Assembly (NCBI GenBank): GCA_964007475.1 | Contig: OZ023273.1 | Location: 81,632,598-81,696,597, forward strand | Direction: 5' to 3' | Length of the DNA stretch: 64,000 nucleotides | Source of the DNA: Hybos culiciformis | Taxonomy: Eukaryota > Arthropoda > Insecta > Diptera > Hybotidae | Part shown: piece by piece, positions 11,890-23,348 of the stretch | Layout: every line of letters begins with the position of its first letter | Position numbering within the stretch: the first letter of the stretch is position 1 | Program-made: the position numbers and the translations under genes | Notes under the pieces: model-generated | What the model was told of the DNA's origin: nothing | Databases searched by the model: none | Seen by the model: only the letters and a program-made list of their open reading frames with translations

Positions 11890-14800
11890 TTAATATTTAA
11901 TTATTCTGTTTTTGTGCACCCTAATAGGTTTATTTTTATTATTAATAAAAGTTATATTTAAACCATCTATTTTTATAATTGTGTAGGGGCCAGAATATAG
12001 TTTATCTAATTTTTTCCTATTTTCTTCTCTTAGAAGAATTTTATCATTAACTTTGAACTGATTATCTATCGATTTCTTATCATATGTCGACTTATTTCTT
12101 AATTTTCCATTTTCTAATAGTTTTTTGATGATTTTGTTTGAATTTTGTAATTTAAATTTTACGTGTTTAGCGTAACTATCAAAGTTATAAACAGGATCTA
12201 CTTAGTTATCTAATAAGAAATTATGCGAATTTGGTTGTTTACCAAATATTAGCTCATATGGAGAATATGTGAAGTTAAAATTTGAATTAGGGGTAATATT
12301 ATAATTATACGTGAAGTATTTCAAATATTCATCCCAATTATCATGATGTTCATTAATATACGATCTAAGGTATTCATTAAGAACACGATGGTTCCTTTCT
12401 ACAGTTCCAACTGTTTCGTGATGGTAAGGTGTCGAAAAACTATGTTCAATATTTAATAATTTAAATAATTCAGCTATTACACTATTGGCATACTCTGTAC
12501 CGCAATCAGTAATGATTTTCCTTATTGGGCCGTATAATAGAACAAAATGTTCGAAAATAGCTTGCGCAATAGTGGTAGCTTCCTTATTAGCTACTGGTAT
12601 CGTAATTAAATATTTACTTAAGTCACACATTAAAGTGACTGCATATTGGTTTTCATTAATGGTTTTTTGTAACGGGCCTATCGTATCAATAATTAAGGTA
12701 TCGAACGCTTTATTAGGTGTTTTTGTAATTTGAAGTGGTTCGATGTTTCTAATTTTTGCTTTGACAATCTTTGCAACCTCTTATGTTGCCACGTCTTTTT
12801 TCATGCCTTTCCAATAAAAACATGACCTCAATTTTGCATATAACCTTTTTTGACCTACGTGTCCGCCAAATATAGGGTCTTTATGATAACGATCTAAAAG
12901 TTTTTGTTTTTCCCCAGTACTAAGAATGGGTAATGGACGTGAAACTATCGCGATTTCTAATTCTTTTATCTTTTTATTTGCAACTTTAATAAAATCTTTT
13001 ATTGTAATTAATTTAAAAATGCTATCCTCTTTATTTATTTGAATTTTGTTTATATTGCTTTTAATTAAATTTTTATCTAACTGGGCAAGAAACAATGCTA
13101 GAATTGTTTCCTTTTTCAAAATTTTATTGCATCCAGGCTCTAATGTCTGGTAAATATTTGAAATGTCATTTTTATATACTAATTTACGTTTTTTATATAC
13201 TTTACAACTATCTACTGAGTTGAAGATTAACTGAGGTATTTTGTAGTTAAATTTATCCTCATAAATAATAATTTTCTCATTTTTATTTAAAATTTTTTCT
13301 CTATTTGGACTGTTGCTACTTTCGTTGAAATTATTATTTCTTGATTTTTTATTTGACATTGATCTTGTCGTAACATATACTTTATTTTCGTTATTTTGTA
13401 AATATTTAAGTTCGTCTATTGAAATACGAGATAGGGCATCTGCCACTACATTACATTTCCCTTTAATATATGCTACTGTAAAATTATATTCTTCTATATC
13501 TAAGCGCATTCTAGTTAATTTTGAAGATGCGTTTTTTAAAGAAAATAAATAAATTAAGGGTTTATGATCAGATCTAATTGTAAATTTTGTTCCGTAAATG
13601 TAAGGTCTATAGTGTAAAATTGCGAAGTGTATTGCTAATTCTTTCTCTATTGTCGATTTATTCATTTCACCTTTCGTGAAACTACGTGAAGAATATGAAA
13701 TTGGTAAATCGTTGCCATTGATCTCCGGACTTAGGGTGGATCGTATTCCCAAGTTAGAAGCGTCAACAGTAATGATAAAAGGTTTTGAGAAATTTGGATA
13801 ATTTAAGATGGGTGGATTAATTAAACAATTTTTTAAAATTTCAAAAGATTTTTGACACTCTTGTGTCCAAGAAAAATTTACTTTAAGTCTAGTCATGTTA
13901 TTTAAGGGTTTTGCTATAGATGCGAAATTTGGTATGAATTTACGATAATAGTTCATAAATGCAACAAATCGTTTGGTAGCGTCATTATCTTTTGGTACAG
14001 GATAACTTCTAACTGTATCTATTTTGCTACTATCTGGGTATATACCTCGATCAGTACATTTATGTCCTAGGTATGTGACTTCATTTTTAAAAAATAGACA
14101 TTTTTCAGGATTTAGTTTAAGGTTAAATTTTTTACAAACTTCGAAAATAGATTTAAGATTTTTAAGGTGATGTTCGACTGAACAGCCAATACATATGATA
14201 TCGTCGATGTATAGAAAACATTGTAACGGTGTAAGACCGGAGAACGCTAACGCCATCATTCTTGAAAATGAGTTAGGTGATACATTTAAACCGAATGGAA
14301 GAACTTTCCATCTAAACGAACCTTTGTCTGTGCTAAAAGATGTTTTATCTCGCGAGTTTTCATTAAGTGGAACTTGATGAAATCCCGAGTAAAGGTCGAG
14401 TACAGTAAAAAATTTTGATCTGCCTAAATTGTCTAAAATATCTTCTATTCTTGGCAGTGGATATTTATCTGCAATTAGTTTTTTATTTACTAGACGGTAA
14501 TCTATGCATAATCTCCATTTTTTATCTGAACCTTTCTTAGGCACTAAAATGATAGGGCTGTTAAAATTAGATTGGCTTGGTTCAATAAGATCATTTTTTA
14601 ACAATTTATTAACTTGATCGTCGATTTTCTGTTTTTGGGAATATGGAAGTCTATAATTCTTCACATATACCGGAGTATTGTTATCTATTCTTAAATTTTG
14701 TGTATAGAAATTGTTTGTTGTCATTTTATCATCTTTCATATGGAAAATGTTAGTATATTGTTTACATAAATTTAATAATTTTTCTTGGTATTGCGGTTTG

Positions 14801-15750
14801 GTATTTTTAGATATTATTTAAAGCAATTCTTTTGTTCTATTTTAATTTTTATTTGTGTCAATTCTTAGGATGTTAAAATTTGAAAAAGGTTCTGATTTAA
14901 GTGAAGTGTTTTTAGGAATTATTCGAATTTTATCTGATAAATTTAAAACTTTAATTAAAGGAGTTTTTGAAGAAACTATCGTACGTGGAATGAAAATATC
15001 AGGTGCGATTTCTTGATCAAGCACTACACAAGGAGAATCATTTGGAAGAATAAAAGTACGAATGACTTCACATCTAGAAGGTAAAACAATTAAATTTTCA
15101 CTAGCGTTTTCTAAAATTGGAATTGAAAAAGAATAAGAATTATTGTTGAATGTTAATTGCATAGAATCATAATTTATTTGACACTTATAAAATTTGAGAA
15201 AGTCTTTGCCTAAAATACCATCCGAAGGAATATTAAATTCGTCTGGAACTACATGTAGTAAACAAGATAGAATTTGATGTTTAAAATGAAAGTTGACGTT
15301 GATTGTACCTAAACTTTTTTTGCGTAATTTTGCGTAATTCCCAAAATGCTTATAATATTGTTAGAATTTAAATTATTTTTTAAGTTAAAATTTGAATCGA
15401 TTGATGATATTTTTATTAGCGAAATATCTGCTTGAGTATCGACTAAAAATGTTGAGCCTTGAAAATTTAATTTAGAATTTACAATTATGAAATCAGAGAA
15501 ATTTGGATTTACGTTAAAGATATTTTTTGTACTTAATTTAGATTTTGTATTTACATTTGGATAATAATTAGGACAATTTTTATTTTCGTTTGAATAATTT
15601 GTGTTTCGGTTTGCATTTGGTCTTAAATTAGAATTATAAAAAATTTTTGTTTTATTCGAATTTGAAGGATAGTTAGTATTAAATTGTGTACTAGGATAAA
15701 TGTAATGTGTATTAAAATTAGCGTTGTTATTTAATTTTGATGTAAACGCA
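11890..15750 (-). pseudogene. pol: gypsy-A pol: protease, reverse transcriptase, RNase H, integrase
   Basis: Order on the minus strand is: protease with the active-site segment FLVDTQADISLI (about 15440), linker, reverse transcriptase (DKKWRLCIDYRLVNKK, FFTVLDLYSGFHQVPL, QCFLYIDDIICIG with the YIDD box), RNase H (ITVDASNLGI...) and integrase (MCDLSKYL, TDCGTEYAN, TVERNHRVLNEY). The longest intact frame is 652 codons (12781-14739). Breaks seen: a small insertion near 15325, two Gln-to-TAA changes near 14820 and 14842, a deletion at 12780 removing part of the integrase zinc finger, and a stop at about 12200. Coding ends at 11890-11892. Very similar to gypsy-C pol, almost identical in the reverse transcriptase. 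Confidence 0.93.
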
Positions 15751-17201
15751 TGTGATCTTGTTCCCCCTGTCCGTTTTGGGGGGCCTGGTCGTTTCCCGCA
15801 TATCGTACAGAATTATTTTGGTTAAAATTTCTATTTATGTTTCCTCTATTACCACGATTATTATTAAAGTTCCCACGATTATTATTATAGTTACCTCGAT
15901 TATTATTTTACCTCGATTATTGTTCCAATTATTACGATTATTGTTTTGAAAATTATTATTTACAAATCGTTGATTTTGGTGTCTAAAATTTCCCCTATTA
16001 TAATTTGCACGAAAATTGTTATTGGAACGATTTCCATAAGAATTTCTAAGCGAATTATTATTATTGTTTGTTCTGAATGACAGAACCTGTTTTTCTTGCG
16101 ATTGTAAATCTATTTCTATTAAAAATTTTGATACTACTTCTTTAGGGTCTTGGAATTGGGTTGATGACAAAACAGCTTTGGTTAGATCAGATCTTGCATT
16201 ATTTCTGCACATTTCGACTGTTTTTTCAATACAAATCTCTTTAGCTTTTTGTGTTGGAATACCTTCTAACACAAGTGAACGACGAAAAGCTTCGTTAGCT
16301 TTTTCTGAAAAATTTTGTAAAGTGTTCCTATCCGTTGTCAAAACTTTTATTTTTCCTTCTATAATTTTAGAACTTTCTGGTTTTATCGAATTATTAAGAT
16401 CTTGTTTAATAAGTTCTACCGTATTAGAATCATCGGCTATAGCTTCGCGAGCTGTTCCGTCAAGCTTTGATAAAATAAATCGAGCTAATAAATTTTTTAA
16501 GTCTTGTGTCTCTGCTAGTGTGTCTAACAAATTTATTGATTCGATAAAAGATTTAAGTGATAGTGGATCACCACTATAATTTCTATTTATTTGTGAACTA
16601 GCTATACGTAAAAATTCAGGAGTAGAAAGAGCCATCGTCACAGTATCGTCAAAGTTTTCTTCAGAACTATCTGATTCTATTATATTTTCTTTTTCAATTT
16701 GATTTATTTTGATCGGTATTAGAATATCTTTTGGAATTAGATCTGCGCACTTTAATAGTTTGAAGCTCTCTTGTAACTTATCGTAACAATACTGACGATC
16801 TTTAGCTAAAATATGATGATGTTGTTCTTCAAATTTAATACAAGCTTGAAGAACTGTATTTACGTAGATGTTATATGTTTCTTCAATATTTAATTTAATT
16901 GCTTTTAATGTTTCTAAATTCTTTGGTTTAAGGTTTTTCTGAATGCGTTTGTAAGCTTTACGAAAATTATCTTATCGTAACAATACTGACGATCTTTAGC
17001 TAAAATATGATGATGTTGTTCTTCAAATTTAATACAAGCTTGAAGAACTGTATTTACGTAGATGTTATATGTTTCTTCAATATTTAATTTAATTGCTTTT
17101 AATGTTTCTAAATTTTTTGGTTTAAGGCTTTTCTGAATGCGTTTGTAAGCTTTACGAAAATTATCTTTAGCTGTTAGAATTTCGTTGCAAGCTTCATCCA
17201 T
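15724..17201 (-). pseudogene. gag: gypsy-A gag, disrupted by a 194-bp tandem duplication
   Basis: Start MDEACNEILTAKDNFRKAYK at 17201. The central capsid-like part contains SLKSFIESINLLDTLAETQD and IPTQKAKEICIEKTVEMCRN. The tail is rich in Asn, Arg and Gly (RGNFRHQNQR...). Particle protein of the retrotransposon. A tandem duplication (16777-16970 and 16971-17164, 194 bp each, not a multiple of three) throws the N-terminus out of frame. A second frameshift lies in the Asn-rich tail near 15900, where NNNRGK turns into an Ile/Val run. There is no CCHC knuckle; the Asn/Arg-rich tail probably serves RNA binding, as in related gags (inference). Confidence 0.88.
16777..17164. repeat. 194-bp tandem duplication within gypsy-A gag
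   Basis: 16777-16970 is repeated at 16971-17164 (starts cttatcgtaacaatactgac) with very few differences. Part of the same segment occurs a third time at 20885-21040, joined to CTG-repeat sequence. Confidence 0.9.
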
Positions 17202-17229
17202 AAAAATTTTTTTTTACGAAATTAGAATA

Positions 17230-17545
17230 TTTGCAGAGTGGATACCTTGTATTGAAATATTAAAATAAATTAGGAATGGTTACCTTATATTGTAGTCCTA
17301 TTAAAATAATTGAGGAATGGTTACCTTATATTGTAGTCCCCTTAAAATAATTGAGGAGTGGTTACCTTATATTGTAGTTTCCAAAAAAATTTTTTGAGGA
17401 GTGGTTACCTTATATTGAGGTTCCCTAAAAAAAATTGGAGGAGTGGTTACCTTATGTTGAGGTTCCCTAAAAAAAAATTTGAGGAGTGGTTACCTTATGT
17501 TGAAAGTCCCTATAAATTTGAGGAGTGGTTACCTTATGTTGTATA
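17230..17545 (-). repeat. tandem array of about eight 37-43 bp units upstream of gypsy-A gag
   Basis: Eight copies of gaggagtggttaccttatgt or close variants at about 17236, 17273, 17314, 17355, 17397, 17440, 17482 and 17520, with A/T-rich spacers of about 20 bp. The conserved core (ggttaccttat) is much better kept than the spacers. It starts right upstream of the gag start (17201) and so lies in the leader. By analogy with the binding-site array in the leader of Drosophila gypsy it may bind a protein, but no function is shown. Confidence 0.8.
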
Positions 17546-18149
17546 TGCAAAATTAGATCCGGTTATTATTGGAATATGAATATTTTCCATAGAAAATAAA
17601 GATGTCAAATAATTAAGCGAAATTATGTTAAACCATTTTTAATTATGCAAGTTGAAATCAAAAGTAAAATCTTGTAGTATCATGAAGTAAGTAATAATAT
17701 GTAATATTAAGTAATAATTACTAATAATAAGAGATATTATTATAAATTTATTTTTAAAAAAAAATTTTTACGAAAAAAAAATTTGACGAAATCAATTCAA
17801 AGTAAATGATGTAGATAATATTTATTTGTAAAATATTTATGTATAATAATCAGTTTAAAGTAAATTATGTTAGATAATGTAATTTTTAATATTTATAAAA
17901 TAATATAGTATAATTTTTTATATAAAAATTATTTGAAACAGTGTACATCCAATTATTAAAATTCAAAAAGTTTTGATTTAGAAATTAGAATTGAAAAATT
18001 TTATTTACTTCAATTTAAAAAATTTTAGAAATTGTTTATGTAATAATTTGGATCTACATTGTTTTATTTTATTTAAATTAAAATTTATTAAAAATATATT
18101 TAAAATTTTATTTGTATATAAAAAAAATTATTAATTAGTGAAGTACTTG
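17546..18149. other. AT-rich leader sequence, no gene
   Basis: A/T-rich sequence without a coding frame, repeat ends or RNA gene that I can recognise. Confidence 0.5.
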
Positions 18150-18260
18150 TTGTTGATTTTGCTGCTGCTTCTAGTTGACTGCTTTGCTGTTGCTGTTGAT
18201 GATTGAATTTTCGTAGCTACTGCTGCTGTTGTCGTTGCTGCTGCTGCTTGTAGCGGACAT
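18150..18260. repeat. CTG/CAG-rich trinucleotide tract
   Basis: Imperfect runs of ctg/ttg (gctgctgctgttgtcgttgc) around the unique word gatgattgaattttcgtagc. The same block recurs at 21040-21125. On the minus strand it could encode Gln/Ser-rich peptide, but no long frame passes through it. Confidence 0.75.
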
Positions 18261-19519
18261 ACAATAACGCTGCTAGAAATAAACATCTATTTCCACCCCG
18301 GTCGCAGGGCATATCAAATAAGCGTGAATACTCCTAAAAACAACCCCATTTGAAGCACTTGAAAAAAAAAAAAAATGTACCAAATTTAGTAAACAAAACG
18401 GAAACCTTGTGACGTGGAACTTAAATGTCAAAATAAAGAGAAAAACCACGCGAAGGAAGCGTTCAAGAAAAATAAATTTGAATCTAACCTCCTTTTCACA
18501 TTTGGATTTTCACGGAAGCAGACGTAAGCGAAAAAAAGAATTTTTATTTAAACTGAAATAAATTAATTTCGAATACTTACCAACATTATAAATCTAAAAA
18601 GAAAAAAAAAAAAAGGAAAAAGAAAAAATTTCCATAAGATAATTTCGAATACTTACCAACTTTATAAACCTGAAAAATAAAGGGAAAAACAACAAAGGTA
18701 GAAAAATTGAGCCACCACAAAAAATTAATTAAAGAGACAAAGCCCGAAAAGAAAGGTGAGGAATTAAATTTTTTATTCTGATCTAAAAAGAATAGGCAGC
18801 ACTCCAACCCACTACACATCAATACCTACCTGATCCAAAACGCACTTTGTTACACCTTACGACGTAAAACCTATGAAGAAAATCTTAAAACAAATGAAAA
18901 AAAAGGTAAAAATCTCTAAAAGAAAAATCTTAAAATTTATAAACGAAATAGACATGGAACCATGAAAACAAGGGAACAAAATTAGGAAACCTCGGGAAAG
19001 AGTGTAGCCGAATTTTATTCTCAATTTAATGTATCTAATATAAATTTTAGGGCCTTTAGTAGTAACCTACTATTGATAACAACATCACCTACTATAGATA
19101 ACCACATCACCTACTTTAGTAGTAATCTACTATTGATAACCACATCACCTACTTTAGTAGTAATATCATCATACATCGATTGTAAATTGTCAACGTTATC
19201 AGTTATCAACGTCAATTAGCAACGAAACTCCTGACATAAAACTCATATACCCGACTACAATTATTAAGTTTTTTACAGCCACTGATAGGATGGGTCAAGC
19301 TAATCGCATCTCAAACTAATCTCAGCAATTAGTGTAGTTCTCTTATTGTAAAGAAAAAATTTGTTATTATGAAAAATTTGAATTGGATATTATAAATTCT
19401 CATATTATAAGAATAGTCTCGAAAATCATCATTGTTGTGTAAATGTCGACAAGATTCATTCGAAGTCCCTATGGATTTATGTTTATTGTTTTTCTAATCG
19501 AATTAAAGTTTTGTTTTAG
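18261..19519. other. non-coding stretch with short tandem repeats
   Basis: Two small repeats are visible. The word atttcgaatacttaccaac occurs at about 18567 and 18643. A roughly 55-bp unit (acatcacctactttagtagt with ctactattgataac) is repeated about three times at 19050-19165. No coding gene recognised. Confidence 0.5.
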
Positions 19520-20039
19520 CTCATCAGTGCGACGAGTTGGCCAATTCATCGAGCTGGATATGGAGTAAGTTTTTATTATTTTGTTTTGTTATTTAAATGA
19601 AAATCCCTTTGAATTGAGAAAATGTAATGGAACCAAAATTTCGGTAAATACAAAAAAAAAATTAAAATTAGGTAAAATATAAAACATATATGGGAAATGA
19701 ATCTTGTTATAAAAATTAGAATAAGTTATACTCATACAACTTCCTGTAAATTGTTAAAGCATCTCTTGTGTAATTCAACATAAAATTTTTGTTGTAATTT
19801 ATGATTACGATCAATGAAATTTTATCATAAATTTTTTTAGAAAATTTTGTTCATTAAATAGAAATTTTAATTCGAACCATACGCATGTATCAACTTCATT
19901 AATTCACTTACTTACATTAAGAATATCTATATGTTATGATAGTACGTGAACATAAACTTTTTGTTTGAAATGATTCATCTGAAATAGAATTATTACATGT
20001 CAACCTCTATTTTTTTTGAATTTTGATTTAGTATAAATG

Positions 20040-20875
20040 TCTTTTGAATAAGTATAGCTGGGGTGTGGATGTGGCGAAGTTCGCCTTGCTAATCTCCGAA
20101 TAACTATAAATGCGGCAGTAAATAACTTGTAATAATGAACCAACACAGGGGTTGTCTACGAATTACGTGTCAAAGATAACCATAGGAAAGGAGTAGCAGT
20201 AGCTACTCGGTTTAAAGGGAGGGTAAGACACAACGAAGCATATCACCAAGCTTTCGTTACAACTTCAAATATTCGCCAGGTAACCCGGTATCAACTAAGT
20301 TAGATAAGTTCATATTTTTTTTGTTGATGGTATAATAGATCAGATTAGAGGTCATAATATTTTAGGTTGTTACCATAGATATCTGGTTACGTACTGGTTT
20401 CGTGTTTTCGTCGAGCGTTCAACCATGATCATGGAAACAATTATGGTCTGTATTTCGGTATTTTTTGTTTTTGTTTATGGGTCTGAGGATCCTAAAGTCC
20501 TCAGGTCATAAGGTACGTAAATATGTGACAGGACGTATACGGTTGGAACGACAGCCCACCCCAACGGCTTTGCTAGCTGGACAAATTGCGTACCAGTCCT
20601 CCACCATCCGTCTACAAATGAAACGGAACATCACCAATTTAGGTACATACAGACTCAGCCTCAGGTAAAACAACACCTGGCGCGAAACCAAACATAAAAG
20701 GCGCCTAAAGAGGTACATACATAGCCTCAGGTAAAAAGACACACCTGACGCCAAGTCCAATGTTACATAAATGGTGATAAGACACAGCGGCGTCACTTAA
20801 TAAGCGACCGTGGTTGCGCGTGGCCCGGTTTCCGATAAACAAAGTCCCACCGTTACATGCTGTTGTCGTTGCTTT
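20040..20875. other. GC-richer block of unknown origin within the gypsy-A leader
   Basis: Clearly less AT-rich than its surroundings. Contains a hairpin (ctgaggatcctaaagtcctcag region, about 20482-20506). It also has a roughly 65-bp imperfect direct repeat, at 20641-20700 and 20711-20765, sharing ggtacatac and gcctcaggtaaaa. The short open frames here show no family resemblance. Perhaps part of another element. Confidence 0.4.
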
Positions 20876-21125
20876 ACGAAAATTATCTTATCGTAACAAT
20901 ACTGACTATCTTTAGCTAAAATATGATGATGTTGTTCTTCAAATTTAATACAAGCTTGAAGAACTGTATTTACGTAGATGTTATATGTTTCTTCAATATT
21001 TAATTTAATTGCTTTTAATGTTTCTAAATTTTTTGGTTTGCTGTTGCTGTTGATGATTGAATTTTCGTAGCTGCTGCTGCTGTTGTCGTTGCTGCTGCTG
21101 CTGTTGTCGTTGCTGCTGCTTGTAT
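20875..21125. repeat. chimeric duplication: gag segment fused to CTG tract
   Basis: 20885-21040 repeats the gypsy-A gag segment duplicated at 16777-17164. At about 21040, after ttttttggttt, it joins directly to the CTG-rich block known from 18165-18257. In the gypsy-A leader these two pieces are about 1 kb apart, so this copy carries an internal deletion of that interval. Confidence 0.8.
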
Positions 21126-21240
21126 AACAAATATCATCTGTTTATTAAAATAGCTGATGTTGTAAATTTTTATTTTTGTTTGAGTTCGAAAAGAAAATCA
21201 ATCCAATTTTCAATTCGCTTTTTTTTCAAATTTTTTTCAT

Positions 21241-21433
21241 GGATTACTACGATTTGAGACAACAATAATCTATATATATATGGATTATTGAGTATATTTT
21301 ATTTCGGTTTTCATATAGTTTAATGTCATATAGATTATTTCGGTTTTTTCGAATGGATAAATGTCATATTTCATATACGCAATAATCCATATATAGATTA
21401 TTACTGTCTCAAATCGTAGTAATCTATATCGTC
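21241..21433. repeat. foldback repeat with about 50-bp arms
   Basis: ggattactacgatttgagac at 21241 pairs with gtctcaaatcgtagtaatc ending near 21432. The arms also share aataatctatatat and ggattattg on the inner side. The downstream stretch repeats related words (tcaaatcgcagtaatttata; tttatttcgg). No coding capacity. Confidence 0.7.
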
Positions 21434-21942
21434 AAACCGCAATCGGTCCTACTGTTGCTTCAAATCGCAGTAATTTATATAGGACAGAAATGTACTATGT
21501 AGTTAATTTCGGTTCGCTCATATGTATTATTTCCATATAGTTTATTTCGGGGTCCCGAAAAACTCATTAATCGAAAATCCTAAAAAAAAAATAAAAAATT
21601 GAGCAAAGAAAATTTTCAGATTTTCATTTAAAAAAAAACACAAAAAAAAGAAGTATATAGGCCTACAAAATGGGTTTGTATGAACAGATTTATTTTATGT
21701 ATGTTTTTATGATGTGCTTCTTCTTTTTTTTTTTTTTTTAAATGATTCATTATTTTAAAAAAATATTACTTATTTTTTAGATGACACAATGGAAAGGCCT
21801 AAACCGGCTGCTTTACATATTGAAGAATATAGTCTGGATTTGCCCAAAAAACTAGCTAAGAACAACATACCAAGTAAGTAAAAATTTATTTTCCCTTTTA
21901 GTAAACTACTGAAAAATATATATTTTTAGCTAAGTACGAATT

Positions 21943-22357
21943 GGCGCAGTGAAATAAGGCCGCGGGAAATAAGGCCGCGGGAAATAAGGCCGCGATAGGT
22001 TTTTTGTTGCGGTCTTATTTCATTTTGAATAATGAAATAAGGCCGCGAAAAAATCCTCGCGGTCTTATTTCATTTTGAAAAATGAAATTAGCCCTCCTAA
22101 TAATTGTTTTTTTTTGTCGCGGCCTTATTTCATTTTTCAAAACGAAATAAGGCCGCGAGGAATTTTTTGCGGTCTTATTTCATTTTTCAAAATGAAATAA
22201 GACCGCGAGGATTTTTTCGCGGCCTTATTTCATTTTGAAAAACGAAATAAGGCCGCGAAAAAATCTTCGCGGCCTTATTTCATTTTTCAAAATGAAATAA
22301 GACCGCAACAAAAAAACGTCGCGGCCTTATTTCCTGCGGCCTTATTTCCATCCCCCG
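21943..22357. mobile_element. palindromic MITE built from gaaataaggccgcg units
   Basis: 415-bp insertion flanked by an exact 8-bp duplication tacgaatt (21935-21942 and 22358-22365). The ends are inverted: the left has gaaataaggccgcgggaaat, and the right, reversed, has ggaaataaggccgcaggaaa. The interior is a chain of the word gaaataaggccgcg in alternating orientation, about ten copies, with short A/T linkers; it should form long stable hairpins. The 8-bp duplication fits hAT (inference). It disrupts exon 3 of the candidate gene. Confidence 0.85.
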
Positions 22358-22589
22358 TACGAATTACTTAAATGTGATAAAAAATTTCGGGAGTTTCAAT
22401 TACGAGTAATAACTTTGGCTAATGAACAATGGTATAAAAGTCAACAAAAATTAACAAATTTGAAGCGATTCGTACTTTCAAAACAACGTTCTACATCGAA
22501 CGATTCTAACAATTCAACAAAACAACAAGATTCTATTGATGAATCGTCCGCTGGAGCTGAAGAAACAGGCTCTGATTATCAAAATACAA

Positions 22590-23348
22590 CTATGTTACGT
22601 AAAACCTTGAATGAAAGCGAAAAATCATTTCATCTGTACTAATAACTATCTTAACATACCAAATAAAAATTTCTAAATTAAATTTAAGGAAATTATGAAC
22701 TATTAAGTGGTCCGCGAGTAGGGTAGATACTACATTTTTGGAGTTTTGAAGAAATTCAGTTGGTATTATTAAACCCTCATCTGAATTTTTATAACAAAAT
22801 GAGCTTATTCGAGATTTAAAGCAATGTGAGATTTTCGAAAGATTCTCAATATTTTCAATATTACTACACGTCAAATTTTTGTGTGAAGTTTTCCTAATAT
22901 GCGATGGCCAACTTACATAACTAACCTTACAAGTATTACAAAAATTAGTTTTTCCTAAATCTATCTGCTTACTTGTTAAAAAATCGCCATGAGATGTACC
23001 GGGATCATTACCAATATTGTCAGCATTATCTAAATTTTCATCATTATCAATTTTGTCAGCATCACTTTCAATAATATGAATGGAATCATCATCGTCACTC
23101 TCAATATAGGCAACAACTACATTATCACTGCCATATTTTGCCTTTTTAGATGGCTGAATATGCTGAAAATTAATGTGACGCCTAAGCGCATCAGACCTCG
23201 AAAATTCCGCATCACAAATCTGACAAACTACACACTTATTTTGAATTGAAGATTCCATATTATCGGCGGTATGTTTAGTTCGAACATGGCGAAGAAGATT
23301 TTTGTTCATTGTAAATTGTTGATTACAGATTTGACATGTAAAAACCAT
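22590..23348 (-). pseudogene. zinc-finger protein resembling the N-terminus of a Polinton DNA polymerase
   Basis: 252 codons from ATG at 23348. There are two C2H2 fingers (FTCQICNQQFTMNKNLLRH at residues 3-21; CQICDAEFSRSDALRRH near residues 42-58), an acidic Asp/Glu/Ser stretch (about residues 75-120), then CNTCKVSYVSWPSHIRKTSH and LADHLIVHNFLKFNLEIF. The last two blocks resemble, from memory, the domain just before the exonuclease in Polinton/Maverick polymerases (compare VKFNIELVGEY at about 5130). The match stops after LEIF and the tail is out of context, so only the N-terminus is present. It could instead be a host C2H2 protein piece. The last codons overlap the end of the candidate gene on the other strand. 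Confidence 0.5.

Larger units (their letters stand above)
19520..22642 (+). pseudogene. candidate spliced gene of unknown function with a MITE in its last exon
   Basis: Three phase-compatible segments with good splice signals: 19520-19564 (after ttgttttag, before gtaagt), 21781-21873 (after tattttttag, before gtaagt) and 21930-22642 (after tatttttag). The two downstream exons read DDTMERPKPAALHIEEYSLD, then LPKKLAKNNIP joined to TKYELLKCDKKFREFQL, and end LNESEKSFHLY-stop. The second intron is 56 bp. Exon 3 is interrupted by a 415-bp palindromic MITE (21943-22357) with an 8-bp duplication; without it the frame is continuous. No start codon is identified and no family is recognised. It lies in the gypsy-A leader, so it may belong to another inserted element or be a captured gene piece. 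Confidence 0.4.

Noticed and set aside
16064..16579. 171-codon plus-strand frame opposite gypsy-A gag
   Set aside because: Shadow of the gag coding strand; no independent signal.
17230..17545. Regular repeat-spacer array reminiscent of a CRISPR array
   Set aside because: Eukaryotic context, imperfect repeats, A/T-only spacers and no cas genes; it is a leader repeat of a retrotransposon.
21057..21257. Cys/Arg-rich small protein from the CTG tract
   Set aside because: Low-complexity translation of a trinucleotide repeat; no conservation seen.
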